From NCBI RefSeq assembly GCF_019511645.1, contig NZ_JAEUAX010000007.1, positions 124,001 through 188,000 of the forward strand: 64,000 nucleotides of DNA. The letters run 5' to 3'. Below, piece after piece: positions 18,668-27,202 of this stretch. The notes under the pieces were generated by a model. The model was not told where the DNA came from. It did no database searches and saw only the letters and a list, made by a program, of their open reading frames with translations. The DNA comes from Microbacterium ureisolvens (lineage in GTDB: Bacteria; Actinomycetota; Actinomycetes; Actinomycetales; Microbacteriaceae). Position 1 is the stretch's first letter; every line of letters starts with the position of its first letter. The translations under genes were made by a program, and so were the position numbers.

Positions 18668-20131
18668 ATGAACTCGACCGGATCGATCCCCGCAGATGCG
18701 TTCACCCTCCGCAGTCCCTACGGGCGGCGGGCGATCGGTCTCTCGGTCGCGGCGGCGGTCGGCGGCTTCCTCTTCGGCTTCGATTCGTCGGTGATCAACG
18801 GCGCGGTCGACTCGATCTCGAAGGACTTCGCGCTCAACGATGTCATCACGGGGTTCGTCGTCGCGATCGCCCTGCTCGGCTGCGCAGTAGGTGCGATCAT
18901 CGCGGGCAACCTGTCGGACCGGTGGGGGCGCCTGCGGGTGATGTTCCTCGGCGCCATCATGTTCTTCGTCAGCTCGATCGGCGCCGGCCTCGCCTTCTCG
19001 GCGTGGGACCTCGCCCTGTGGCGCGTCGTCGGCGGCCTCGGCATCGGCATCGCGTCGGTGGTGGCCCCGGCCTACATCGCCGAGATCGCGCCGCGCCAGA
19101 TCCGCGGCGGACTCGCGTCGCTGCAGCAGCTCGCGATCACGATCGGCATCTTCGCGGCGCTCCTCTCGGACGCGCTGCTGGCGAACGCCGCGGGCGGAGC
19201 CGACAGCGTGCTGTGGTTCGGGCTCGAGGCGTGGCGGTGGATGTTCCTCGTGGGAGTGATCCCGTCGGCGGTGTACGGCATCCTGTCGTTCACCGTGCCC
19301 GAGTCGCCGCGCTACCTCCTGTCGAAGGGCCGCGTCGACGAGGCCCGCGCGATCTTCGCGCGCCTCATGCCGCCCGCCGACCTCGACCAGACGATCCGCG
19401 AGCTGCAGAACGCGATCGAGACCGACCGCAAGAACGCCGGCGTCTCGATCCGTGGACCGGTGCTCGGGCTCCAGCGCATCGTGTGGGTCGGCATCATCCT
19501 GTCGGTGTTCCAGCAGTTCGTCGGCATCAACGTGATCTTCTACTACTCGACGAGTCTCTGGCAGTCGGTCGGGTTCGACGAGAGCGACTCGTTCACGATC
19601 AGCGTCGTGACCTCGATCACGAACGTGCTCGTCACCCTGATCGCGATCTTCCTGGTGGACCGCGTCGGCCGCAAGCCCATCCTGCTCACCGGCTCCGTCC
19701 TGATGACGCTGTCGCTCGGGCTCATGGCCATCTCGTTCCTGTTCTCCACGACGGACGCGCAGGGCGCGGTCGTGCTACCCGCACCGTGGGGGCCCATCGC
19801 ACTCATCGCAGCGAATGTCTTCGTGGTCGGGTTCGGCGCGTCGTGGGGTCCGCTCGTGTGGGTGCTCCTCGGCGAGATCTTCCCGAGCCGCATCCGCGGC
19901 AAGGCGCTCGGCGTCGCCGCCGGCGCCCAATGGATCGCGAACTTCCTCATCACCATCTCGTTCCCGGCGATGTCCTCGTGGTCGCTCCCGCTCACGTACG
20001 GCATGTACGCCGTGTTCGCTGCCCTGTCGTTCATCTACGTGGCGTGGCGCGTGCCCGAGACCAAGGGCATGGACATCGAGCAGACCGAGACGCTGTTCGT
20101 CCACCCGAAGGACGTGCCTTCCGCGCGCTGA
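18668..20131 (+). CDS. Sugar porter (MFS) family transporter
   Basis: A 487-residue twelve-helix transporter, probably sugar:proton symport. Family signatures: GGFLFGFDSSVINGA in helix 1, GNLSDRWGRLRVM after helix 2, PESPRYLLSKGRVDEA between helices 6 and 7, QQFVGINVIFYYS in helix 7, DRVGRKPILLTGS after helix 8, and PETKGMDIEQ at the C-terminus. TAGCGT lies seven bases before the ATG, a leaderless-type promoter. It is divergent from rsmA. Confidence 0.92.
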   Translation: MNSTGSIPADAFTLRSPYGRRAIGLSVAAAVGGFLFGFDSSVINGAVDSISKDFALNDVITGFVVAIALLGCAVGAIIAGNLSDRWGRLRVMFLGAIMFFVSSIGAGLAFSAWDLALWRVVGGLGIGIASVVAPAYIAEIAPRQIRGGLASLQQLAITIGIFAALLSDALLANAAGGADSVLWFGLEAWRWMFLVGVIPSAVYGILSFTVPESPRYLLSKGRVDEARAIFARLMPPADLDQTIRELQNAIETDRKNAGVSIRGPVLGLQRIVWVGIILSVFQQFVGINVIFYYSTSLWQSVGFDESDSFTISVVTSITNVLVTLIAIFLVDRVGRKPILLTGSVLMTLSLGLMAISFLFSTTDAQGAVVLPAPWGPIALIAANVFVVGFGASWGPLVWVLLGEIFPSRIRGKALGVAAGAQWIANFLITISFPAMSSWSLPLTYGMYAVFAALSFIYVAWRVPETKGMDIEQTETLFVHPKDVPSAR

Positions 20132-20214
20132 CACGACCGCGCACGCACGCGACCGCGGGTGAGCCCGGTTCTCATCCCCCGTGTCGCCGGACCGTGGCGT
20201 TCTAGGATGGCGGG

Positions 20215-21519
20215 ATGCCTTCGCTCGGGGAACTGATCGCACCGCGGCGCCTCGGAACGGACTTCCGGTGGCTGCTCGCCTCGTCGTGGACGAGCAATCT
20301 CGGCGACGGCATCGCACTCGCCGCCGCGCCGCTGCTGATCGCCTCGCTCACCTCGTCGCCGGTGCTCGTCGCTGCCGGCGCCATGATGCAGTTCCTGCCG
20401 TGGCTCCTGTTCGGCCTCCTCGCCGGCGCCGTCGCCGACCACCACGACAGGCGGCGCCTGGTGATGCTCGCCAACGGCCTGCGGGCGGTGATCGTCGCCG
20501 TGCTCGTGGCGTTCCTCGTCACCGGGCAGGCGACCGTGTGGCTCGTGCTGGCCGTGGCGTTCCTCTACGGCACGGCCGAGGTGTTCGCGGATTCGGCCGG
20601 CAGCACGCTGCTGCCGATGCTGGCGAAGCCCGCAGACCTCGGTATCGGCAACGCGCGCATGCAGGCCGGTTACCTCGTCGCCAACCAGCTCGCCGGGCCG
20701 CCGCTGGGCGCCTTCCTCTTCGCGGTGGGCTCGTTCTGGCCGTTCGTGCTGCAGGTGCTGTGCGTGGCGCTGGCCGTGCTGCTCGTCTCCCGGATCGCGC
20801 GTACGCCGGTAGCAGGGCACTCCGATTCGGGCCGCGGCACCAAGGCGCACGCCATCCGCGAGGGACTGCAGTGGCTGCGCCACAACGCGCCGGTGCGCAC
20901 GCTGGTCATCATCATCCTGGTCTTCAACGTCACGTGGGCAGCCCCCTGGGGCGTGCTCGTGCTCTACGCCACGGAGCACCTGGGCATGGGTCCCGTCGGC
21001 TACGGCGCCCTCACGACCGCCGCAGCGGTCGGCGGCATCATCGCGGTCTTCAGTTTCGGCTGGCTCGAGAAGCACGTGTCGTTCTCGACGCTCATGCGGG
21101 TGTGCCTGTCGCTCGAAGTGCTCATGCACCTCTCCTTCGCCCTCACCACGTCGCCCGCGGTGGCCTTCGTGATCATGTTCGGCTTCGGCCTGTACGCCTT
21201 CGTCTGGGGCACCATCTCGACCACCGTCCGCCAGCGCCTCGTGCCCATGGAACTGCAGGGCCGCATCGCCTCCGTGAACATGGTCGGCGTCTTCGGCGGC
21301 CTCGTGATCGGGCAGTTCATCGGCGGGATCCTCGCGCAGGTGTGGGGCCTCACCGCTCCGTGGTGGTTCGCATTCGGCGGCTCGCTCATCACGCTGCTGC
21401 TGGTGTGGCGCTCGATCTCGCACATCGCGGCCGCGAAGCCCGCTCTCGACGCGGAGGAAGCGGAGCAGGTCGCCGATGAGGACGAGCCGGGCGCGGGCGG
21501 CCTTCCGCTGATCGACTGA
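20215..21519 (+). CDS. MFS transporter, enterobactin-exporter/MFS_3-like
   Basis: A 434-residue multi-spanning protein of the MFS efflux type: N-terminal RWLLASSWTSNLGDGIALAAAPLL, loop AVADHHDRRRLVMLANGLRA, and an acidic soluble C-terminal tail (EEAEQVADEDEPG). Substrate unknown; the subfamily covers drug and siderophore exporters, and no siderophore gene lies next to it. TAGGAT precedes the ATG by six bases (leaderless-type). It is 83 bp downstream of the sugar porter. Confidence 0.85.
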   Translation: MPSLGELIAPRRLGTDFRWLLASSWTSNLGDGIALAAAPLLIASLTSSPVLVAAGAMMQFLPWLLFGLLAGAVADHHDRRRLVMLANGLRAVIVAVLVAFLVTGQATVWLVLAVAFLYGTAEVFADSAGSTLLPMLAKPADLGIGNARMQAGYLVANQLAGPPLGAFLFAVGSFWPFVLQVLCVALAVLLVSRIARTPVAGHSDSGRGTKAHAIREGLQWLRHNAPVRTLVIIILVFNVTWAAPWGVLVLYATEHLGMGPVGYGALTTAAAVGGIIAVFSFGWLEKHVSFSTLMRVCLSLEVLMHLSFALTTSPAVAFVIMFGFGLYAFVWGTISTTVRQRLVPMELQGRIASVNMVGVFGGLVIGQFIGGILAQVWGLTAPWWFAFGGSLITLLLVWRSISHIAAAKPALDAEEAEQVADEDEPGAGGLPLID

Positions 21520-21569
21520 CGCCGTCGTCGCCTCGCCGAGCCACGGGATTCCCGCTGAGACGGGGGACG

Positions 21570-22106
21570 TCACCGTCGGTTTCGGCGCGAATCCCCTGCT
21601 TCGACGAGGACCGCGAGCCTCTCGCCCAGCTGCTCCAGGCGCGGGGTCCACGGACCCGCCATCTCGCCGGCCGCGCCGCGACGCATCGCCTCGGCGAACG
21701 GCACCCACGCGCTGTCGCACACCTCCTCCGGGTCGAGCGCGAGCACCGGGTCGCCGGCCACGTGCGTCACATAGACATCGAAAAGCGCGGTCCGCTCGGT
21801 GAGGCGGCCGACGAGGCGCAGGTCCGATGTGCTGACCCGCACGCCGGTCTCCTCCTGCAGCTCGCGCACCGCCGCCTGCTCGCTCGACTCACCCGTCAGT
21901 GCGCTTCCCGCTGGAAACTCCCAGGTGAGCCCCCAGTCCTTGCCCGCCGCCCGCCGCGTGAGCAGCACGAGCCCGTCGCCGCGCACGACGCACACCGACG
22001 CCACGACGTGGAACAGCCCGGCGGGGAAGCGGGGGTCGCCGCGGCGGTGGGTCCGGCCGACGGGGGCGCCGGCAGCATCGATCAGGTCCCACAGCTCGTC
22101 GTCCAT
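21570..22106 (-). CDS. NUDIX hydrolase
   Basis: A 178-residue pyrophosphohydrolase with a complete Nudix box, GSALTGESSEQAAVRELQEETG (split as G-x5-E-x7-RELQEE-x-G), near residues 66-88. The N-terminus MDDELWDLIDAAGAPVGRTHRRG resembles IPP isomerase-like or YfcD-like Nudix proteins that act on nucleoside or prenyl diphosphates; the exact substrate is unknown. A GGGGGG run just upstream is a plausible ribosome site. It starts 19 nt after the tatD stop, so it probably belongs to the metG-tatD transcript. Confidence 0.9.
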   Translation of the reverse strand: MDDELWDLIDAAGAPVGRTHRRGDPRFPAGLFHVVASVCVVRGDGLVLLTRRAAGKDWGLTWEFPAGSALTGESSEQAAVRELQEETGVRVSTSDLRLVGRLTERTALFDVYVTHVAGDPVLALDPEEVCDSAWVPFAEAMRRGAAGEMAGPWTPRLEQLGERLAVLVEAGDSRRNRR

Positions 22107-22125
22107 CGAGGTCCCCCCGCGCCGG

Positions 22126-23037
22126 TCAATCCTCGAACGCGCCGTACACCTCGAGCGTGTTCGCCGCGATCTGCGCGCACAGCTCATCGACGCCGACGCC
22201 GAGCTCGGCGGCCATGTACCGGACCGTCACCGGGATGAGGTAGGGCGCGTTCGGGCGGCCCCGGTGCGGGGTCGGCGTGAGGAAGGGGGCATCCGTCTCG
22301 ACCAGGATCCGCTCGCGCGGGATCACCGCGAGCGCGTCGCGCAGGTTCTGCGCGTTGTTGAACGTCACGTTGCCCGCGAACGACAGCCAGTAGCCCCGCT
22401 CGCCCGCGATGCGCGCCATGTCGGCGTCGCCCGAGAAGCAGTGGAAGACGGTGCGCTCCGGCGCGCCGACCCGCTCGAGCGTCTCGAGCACGGCGTCGTG
22501 GGCGTCGCGATCATGGATCTGCATCGCGATGCCGTGCTTCTTCGCAAGCGCGATGTGCGCCTCGAAGCTCTCGAACTGTGCGGGCCGGCCGTCCTCGTCG
22601 GTGCGGAAGAAGTCCAGGCCCGTCTCGCCGATCGCTCGCACGCGCGGCTGCGCGGCCAGCTCATCGATGACCGCGATCGCCTCCTCGAGCCGCCCGGCCG
22701 CGTGATACGCGGGTGCCTCGTTCGGGTGGATCGCGACCGCCGCGAGCACGCGGGGATGGGATGCCGCCGCCCACGCCGACCAGCGGCTCGAGTCGATGTC
22801 GCCACCGGCCTGCACGACGCCGACCACGCCGACCTCGCCGGCACGCTCGAGCTGCTCGTCGAGCGACAGGCCGACGCCGTCCTCGATCTCGAGGTGGGCG
22901 TGATTGTCGTACACGGGCACCGTGAGCGGTTCGGGCGCCGCCGGGTACGTGACGTCGCGCGAGCCCTTCTCGCGGGTGCGGACGTACTGCGACGGGTCGG
23001 AGCCCGCCGCAGGGTACGGCACCGGAGGTGTCGCCAT
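22126..23037 (-). CDS. tatD: TatD family metal-dependent deoxyribonuclease
   Basis: A 303-residue TIM-barrel hydrolase. Metal ligands: YDNHAHLEIED (HxH), AIGETGLDFFRT (Glu), QIHDRDA (His), VFHCFSG (His) and ILVETDAPFLTP (Asp). The ATG at 23035-23037 shares one base with the metG stop (TGATG), so translation is coupled. The open frame runs much further upstream through metG; that part is a shadow. The N-terminal 40 residues before the barrel are rich in Pro and charge. Confidence 0.95.
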   Translation of the reverse strand: MATPPVPYPAAGSDPSQYVRTREKGSRDVTYPAAPEPLTVPVYDNHAHLEIEDGVGLSLDEQLERAGEVGVVGVVQAGGDIDSSRWSAWAAASHPRVLAAVAIHPNEAPAYHAAGRLEEAIAVIDELAAQPRVRAIGETGLDFFRTDEDGRPAQFESFEAHIALAKKHGIAMQIHDRDAHDAVLETLERVGAPERTVFHCFSGDADMARIAGERGYWLSFAGNVTFNNAQNLRDALAVIPRERILVETDAPFLTPTPHRGRPNAPYLIPVTVRYMAAELGVGVDELCAQIAANTLEVYGAFED

Positions 23038-24617
23038 CAGACCGACTGCTCGACGCGCGGGAACAGCGGCGCGAGGCCGTTGACGCTGGTGCCGGGCTTC
23101 AGCACGCCCCAGGCGCCCGCGTCGCGGATCGGCTGGTCCTGCAGGCGTCCGAGCGACTCTGCCGCGCCCAGCGCGACCCAGAGCTTCTCGGTCGACTCGG
23201 GCATCACCGGCGAGAGCAGCACCGCGAGGGCGCGCAGGCCCTCGGCGGCGGTGTAGAGCACCGTGCTCAGGCGCTCGCGCTGCGCATCGTCCTTGGCGAG
23301 AGCCCACGGCTCGTTCTCGGTGATGTAGAGGTTCAGGGCGTCGACGATCATCCAGATCCCGTGGATCGCCTCGTCGATGCGGAACCGCTCGATCGCGGCG
23401 TCGGCGTGGGCGGCAGCATCCGCCACCGTCTTCTGGATGTGCAGGTCGGCGTCGGTGTAGGTCCCGGCCGGAGGCACGATCCCCTCGAAGTACCGCTCGA
23501 TCATCGCGGTCGTGCGCGAGGCGAGGTTGCCGAAGCCGTTGGCGAGCTCCGCCTGGTAGCGGGCGGAGAGGTCCTCCCACGAGAACGAGCCGTCCTGGCC
23601 GAACGCGATCGCCGACAGGAAGTAGAAGCGGTAGGCGTCCGAGCCGAACACGTCGGTGATCTCGGTGGGCGCGATGCCGGTGAGCTTCGACTTCGACATC
23701 TTCTCGCCGCCGACGAGCAGCCAGCCGTGCGCGAAGACGCCGCGCGGCACCTCGAGCCCCGCCGCCATGAGCATCGCCGGCCAGATGACGGCGTGGAAGC
23801 GGAGGATGTCTTTTCCGACGATGTGGTAGGCCGGCCAGCGGCGGGCGAACTCGGCGGGGTCCTCCCCGTAGCCGATCGCCGTGGCGTAGTTGAGGAGGGC
23901 GTCCACCCACACGTAGATGACGTGCGACGGGTCCCACGGGAGCGGGATGCCCCAGTCGAACGCCGAGCGCGAGATCGAGAGGTCCTTGAGGCCGTTCTTG
24001 ACGAACGACACGACCTCGTTGCGCGCCGACTCGGGTCGCACGAAGTCCGGCACCGTCGAGTACAGCTCGAGGAGCTTGTCCTGGAACTCGCTGAGCTTGA
24101 AGAAGTAGTTCTTCTCCTGCAGCAGCTCGAGCGGCTTCGAGTGGATCGCGCAGACCTTGAGGCCCTCGAAGGCGCCCGTGCCGTCGACGATCTCGGACTC
24201 GGGCTTGAACTCCTCGCAGCCCACGCAGTACAGCGCCTCGTACTCGCCGGCGTAGATGTATCCGCGGTCGTAGATCGCCTGCACGAACTGCTGCACGCGC
24301 TGCTCGTGGCGCTCCTGGGTCGTGCGGATGAAGTCGTCGTTGGCGACGTCGAGCGTCTCGAGCAGCGGGAACCACGCCTCGGTGACCAGCTTGTCGACCC
24401 ACTCCTGGGGCGTGACGCCGTTCGCCGACGCCGCGCGCATCATCTTCTGGCCGTGCTCGTCGGTGCCCGTGAGCATCCAGGTGTCGTCGCCCGCCTGGCG
24501 GTGCCAGCGCGCCAGGGTGTCGACCGCCACGGTCGTGTAGCCGTGGCCGATGTGGGGCACGTCGCTCGGATAGTAGATCGGCGTCGTGATGTAGAAGGAC
24601 GAGGGGCCGGAAGTCAC
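23037..24617 (-). CDS. metG: Methionyl-tRNA synthetase
   Basis: Class I aminoacyl-tRNA synthetase, 526 residues. HIGH is in DVPHIGHGYTT (about residue 22), KMSKS in VGGEKMSKSKLTG (about residue 305), with an intervening knuckle CVGCEEF whose second Cys pair is not intact. There is no C-terminal EMAP/dimerisation extension, which is usual in actinobacteria. The GTG start at 24615-24617 is preceded by TAGACT at six bases, a leaderless-type promoter. First gene of metG-tatD-nudix. Confidence 0.97.
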   Translation of the reverse strand: MTSGPSSFYITTPIYYPSDVPHIGHGYTTVAVDTLARWHRQAGDDTWMLTGTDEHGQKMMRAASANGVTPQEWVDKLVTEAWFPLLETLDVANDDFIRTTQERHEQRVQQFVQAIYDRGYIYAGEYEALYCVGCEEFKPESEIVDGTGAFEGLKVCAIHSKPLELLQEKNYFFKLSEFQDKLLELYSTVPDFVRPESARNEVVSFVKNGLKDLSISRSAFDWGIPLPWDPSHVIYVWVDALLNYATAIGYGEDPAEFARRWPAYHIVGKDILRFHAVIWPAMLMAAGLEVPRGVFAHGWLLVGGEKMSKSKLTGIAPTEITDVFGSDAYRFYFLSAIAFGQDGSFSWEDLSARYQAELANGFGNLASRTTAMIERYFEGIVPPAGTYTDADLHIQKTVADAAAHADAAIERFRIDEAIHGIWMIVDALNLYITENEPWALAKDDAQRERLSTVLYTAAEGLRALAVLLSPVMPESTEKLWVALGAAESLGRLQDQPIRDAGAWGVLKPGTSVNGLAPLFPRVEQSV

Positions 24618-24770
24618 CCGACGAGTCTAGCCAGCGCGGATGCCCCACCCGCCGCTGTGACCGGACGCCGCCGTCCGGACTCGCTCAGGCGCCCGAACGT
24701 AACAGGCGGGCTCTGTGTTTCACGAGCCGCCGCTTCTGCTCGCCGCACAAGGGACGGCGACCTGCCGGCG

Positions 24771-25589
24771 CTACCCGCGGACAGCGAGCGCGGCCTGATA
24801 GAGCTCGCGGCTGGAGTGTCCGGTGAGGCCGGACACTTCGGCTGCTGCCTCCTTCAGGCGCGTCCCGCCTCGCACCAGCTCGAGCACCTGGCTCACCGCG
24901 TCGGGGAAGGCGACGCCGCGCGCGGGGGCCCCTTCGACGACGATCACGAGCTCACCGCGGACGCCGGACTCGGCCCACGCGGCGAGGTCGGCAAGCGTGC
25001 CCCGCGCCACCTCCTCGTGGAGCTTCGTCAGCTCGCGGCACACCGCAGCGCGACGGTCGGCGCCGAACGCGGCCGCCATGTCGGCGAGCGTCGCGGCGAC
25101 GCGCGACGGCGCCTCGAAGAAGACCATGGTGCGCGGCTCCGTGCTCAACCCGCGGAAGGCCGAGGCCCGCTCCCCCGCCTTGCGCGGCACGAAACCCTCG
25201 AAGGTGAAGCGGTCGGTCGGCAGGCCCGACACCGCGAGCGCCGTCACGACCGCGCTCGGACCGGGGATCGCCGTCACGTCGATTCCGGCCGCGGCCGCCG
25301 CCGCGACAAGGCCGTAGCCGGGGTCGCTCACGGTCGGCATGCCGGCATCGCTCAAGACGAGCACGTCCCGCTCGCGCGCGAGCTCCACGAGCTCGGGCGC
25401 GCGCTCCTTCTCATTGTGGTCGTGCAGCGCAATCAGACGCGGCCGGTTCGCGATGCCGAGAGCGGCCAGGAGACGCTGGGTCGTGCGGGTGTCTTCGGCG
25501 GCGACGATCGTCGCCTCCTCGAGGGCCTCGACGAGACGCTTCGAGGCATCTCCCAGGTTGCCGATCGGGGTCGCCGCGAGGATGATCAC
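24771..25589 (-). CDS. rsmI: 16S rRNA (cytidine1402-2'-O)-methyltransferase
   Basis: A 272-residue tetrapyrrole-methylase-fold enzyme that 2'-O-methylates C1402 in the decoding centre. Signatures: LAATPIGNLGDAS at the N-terminus, AAEDTRTTQRLL, LIALHDHNE, VLSDAGMPTVSDPG, IPGPSAVVTALAVSGLP, FFEAPSRVAATL and CRELTKLHEEVARGTL. The GTG start is only 23 bp from the divergent mannosyltransferase start. TAGGCT lies six bases upstream, so the transcript should be leaderless. Confidence 0.96.
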   Translation of the reverse strand: MIILAATPIGNLGDASKRLVEALEEATIVAAEDTRTTQRLLAALGIANRPRLIALHDHNEKERAPELVELARERDVLVLSDAGMPTVSDPGYGLVAAAAAAGIDVTAIPGPSAVVTALAVSGLPTDRFTFEGFVPRKAGERASAFRGLSTEPRTMVFFEAPSRVAATLADMAAAFGADRRAAVCRELTKLHEEVARGTLADLAAWAESGVRGELVIVVEGAPARGVAFPDAVSQVLELVRGGTRLKEAAAEVSGLTGHSSRELYQAALAVRG

Positions 25590-25595
25590 GGCCTC

Positions 25596-25605
25596 AGCCT
25601 AAACT
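25596..25605. promoter_or_regulatory. Overlapping divergent -10 elements for rsmI and the mannosyltransferase gene
   Basis: Only 23 bp separate the two divergent GTG starts. On the plus strand TAAACT (25600-25605) is followed by 7 bases and the GTG at 25613. On the minus strand TAGGCT (25601-25596) is followed by 6 bases and the GTG at 25589. The hexamers share two base pairs, so the two promoters cannot be melted by separate polymerases at once. No room exists for a Shine-Dalgarno leader on either side. Confidence 0.7.
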
Positions 25606-25612
25606 TGACCGG

Positions 25613-27196
25613 GTGACGGATGCCCCGCGGCTCGAGGCCGATCAGCCCGCCGCGCCGCTCGCGCCCCCGGCCCGACCGAGCCTGTACGACCGCTTCGCCC
25701 GCCGGCTGAGCGAGGACGCGCGCGCTCGGCGACTGTATCGGTGGCTCGGTCCCGCGATCGTCCTGGTCATCGCCGCGGTCCTGCGGCTGTGGAACCTCGC
25801 CGCGGCGCACGACCTGATGAACCAGTTCGACGAGACGTACTACGTCAAGGACGCCTGGACGCTGCTCAACCTCGGGTATGAGGCGTCCTGGCCCCCCGGG
25901 GCCAACGACAGCTTCCTCGCAGGCGACGTGAACGTGTTCACGACCGACCCCGCGTTCGTCGTGCATCCTCCCCTCGGCAAGTGGATCATCGCACTCGGCA
26001 TGGCGGTGCTCGGCCCGGGCTCCGGCTGGGGCTGGCGTATCACGACCGCACTGCTCGGCATCGCGTCCGTGCTGGTGCTCATGCTCATCGCCAAGCGCCT
26101 CACCCGATCGACGACGTTCGCGGTCGTCGCGGGCCTGCTCATGGCTGTCGACGGCCTGGCCATCTCGATGAGCCGCATCGCGCTGCTCGACACGTCGCTG
26201 ACCTTCTTCGTGCTGCTCGCCTTCCTGTTCGTGCTGCGCGACCGCGAGCGCACGATGGCCCGCATCGCCGAGACCGTCGCCGCCCGCTACGGCGGCGACG
26301 CGCCGCCCTCCTGGGGTCCCGTGCTGTGGAATCGGCCGTGGATCATCGCCGCGGGCGCCGCGCTCGGCGCCGCGAGCGCCGTGAAGTGGTCGGGCGCGTG
26401 GGTGCTCGCCGGTCTCGGTCTCTACCTCGTGGTGACGGACGCGCTCGCGCGTCGTCGGGCGGGGGTCCTCTTCTGGCCGACGGACGCCGTGCGTCAAGGG
26501 CTGGCGACGTTCACGCTGCTCGTCCCGGTCGCGATCGCGGTGTACCTCGCGTCGTGGACCGGCTGGCTCGTCACCGACCGCGGGTACGACCGCCACTCCG
26601 GCGGCAACGCTCTCGAGAGTCTGTGGCTCTATCACGTGGCGATGTACAAGTCGACGGCCGGGATCATCTCCGGCCACTCGTACGCGAGTCCGGCGTGGCA
26701 ATGGCCGCTGCTGTGGCGTCCCACCGGCGTCTACTACCACAACGACGCCCAGGGCGTGAACGGCTGCACCGCCCCGAGCGGATGCGTCGACGTGATCTCG
26801 ACGATGCCGAACCCGCTCGCCTGGTACGCCGGCGTGGCGGCCGTGCTCTACCTCGCCTACCGCTTCGTCGTCGTGCGCGACTGGCGCCACGCGCTCGTGC
26901 TCACCGGGATCGCTGTCACCTACGTCCCGTGGCTGTTCCTTCCCGAGCGCACGATCTTCCAGTTCTACACGGTGCTGATCCTGCCGTTCATGCTGCTCGC
27001 GCTGACGTTCGCCTTGAAGGACATCGCCGGCAGCCCCTCGGCGGACCGCTACCGCCGGCTCACGGGCCAGCGCCTCGTGCTGGTGTTCCTGGCGGTCGCC
27101 CTCGCGCTGTCGGCATTCTGGTACCCGATCATCTCGGCGATGACCGTGCCCTATGACTTCTGGCACCTGCACATGTGGTCGGACAGCTGGGTCTGA
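25613..27196 (+). CDS. pmt: Dolichyl-phosphate-mannose--protein mannosyltransferase (Pmt, GT39)
   Basis: A 527-residue polytopic membrane glycosyltransferase that would move mannose from polyprenyl-phosphomannose to secreted proteins. The N-terminal soluble 45 residues are followed by helix 1 and the catalytic first loop with the Asp-Glu pair (NQFDETYYVKDAW). VVHPPLGKWIIALGM and the later loop with NGCTAPSGC and CVDVISTMPNPLAWY are typical of actinobacterial Pmt. Divergent pmt-rsmI order is also known in Mycobacterium tuberculosis. The GTG start is set by the leaderless-type TAAACT upstream. Confidence 0.93.
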   Translation: MTDAPRLEADQPAAPLAPPARPSLYDRFARRLSEDARARRLYRWLGPAIVLVIAAVLRLWNLAAAHDLMNQFDETYYVKDAWTLLNLGYEASWPPGANDSFLAGDVNVFTTDPAFVVHPPLGKWIIALGMAVLGPGSGWGWRITTALLGIASVLVLMLIAKRLTRSTTFAVVAGLLMAVDGLAISMSRIALLDTSLTFFVLLAFLFVLRDRERTMARIAETVAARYGGDAPPSWGPVLWNRPWIIAAGAALGAASAVKWSGAWVLAGLGLYLVVTDALARRRAGVLFWPTDAVRQGLATFTLLVPVAIAVYLASWTGWLVTDRGYDRHSGGNALESLWLYHVAMYKSTAGIISGHSYASPAWQWPLLWRPTGVYYHNDAQGVNGCTAPSGCVDVISTMPNPLAWYAGVAAVLYLAYRFVVVRDWRHALVLTGIAVTYVPWLFLPERTIFQFYTVLILPFMLLALTFALKDIAGSPSADRYRRLTGQRLVLVFLAVALALSAFWYPIISAMTVPYDFWHLHMWSDSWV

Positions 27197-27202
27197 ACCG
27201 CC

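Noticed and set aside
22126..24648. 840-codon frame that seems to extend TatD upstream through metG
   Set aside because: The upstream 500 codons are the shadow of metG; the real start is the ATG at 23037, coupled to the metG stop.
24661..24678. Small hairpin CCGGACG/CGTCCGG after rsmI as a terminator
   Set aside because: Only 7 bp, about 90 bp from the rsmI stop and close to the metG promoter; too weak to call.
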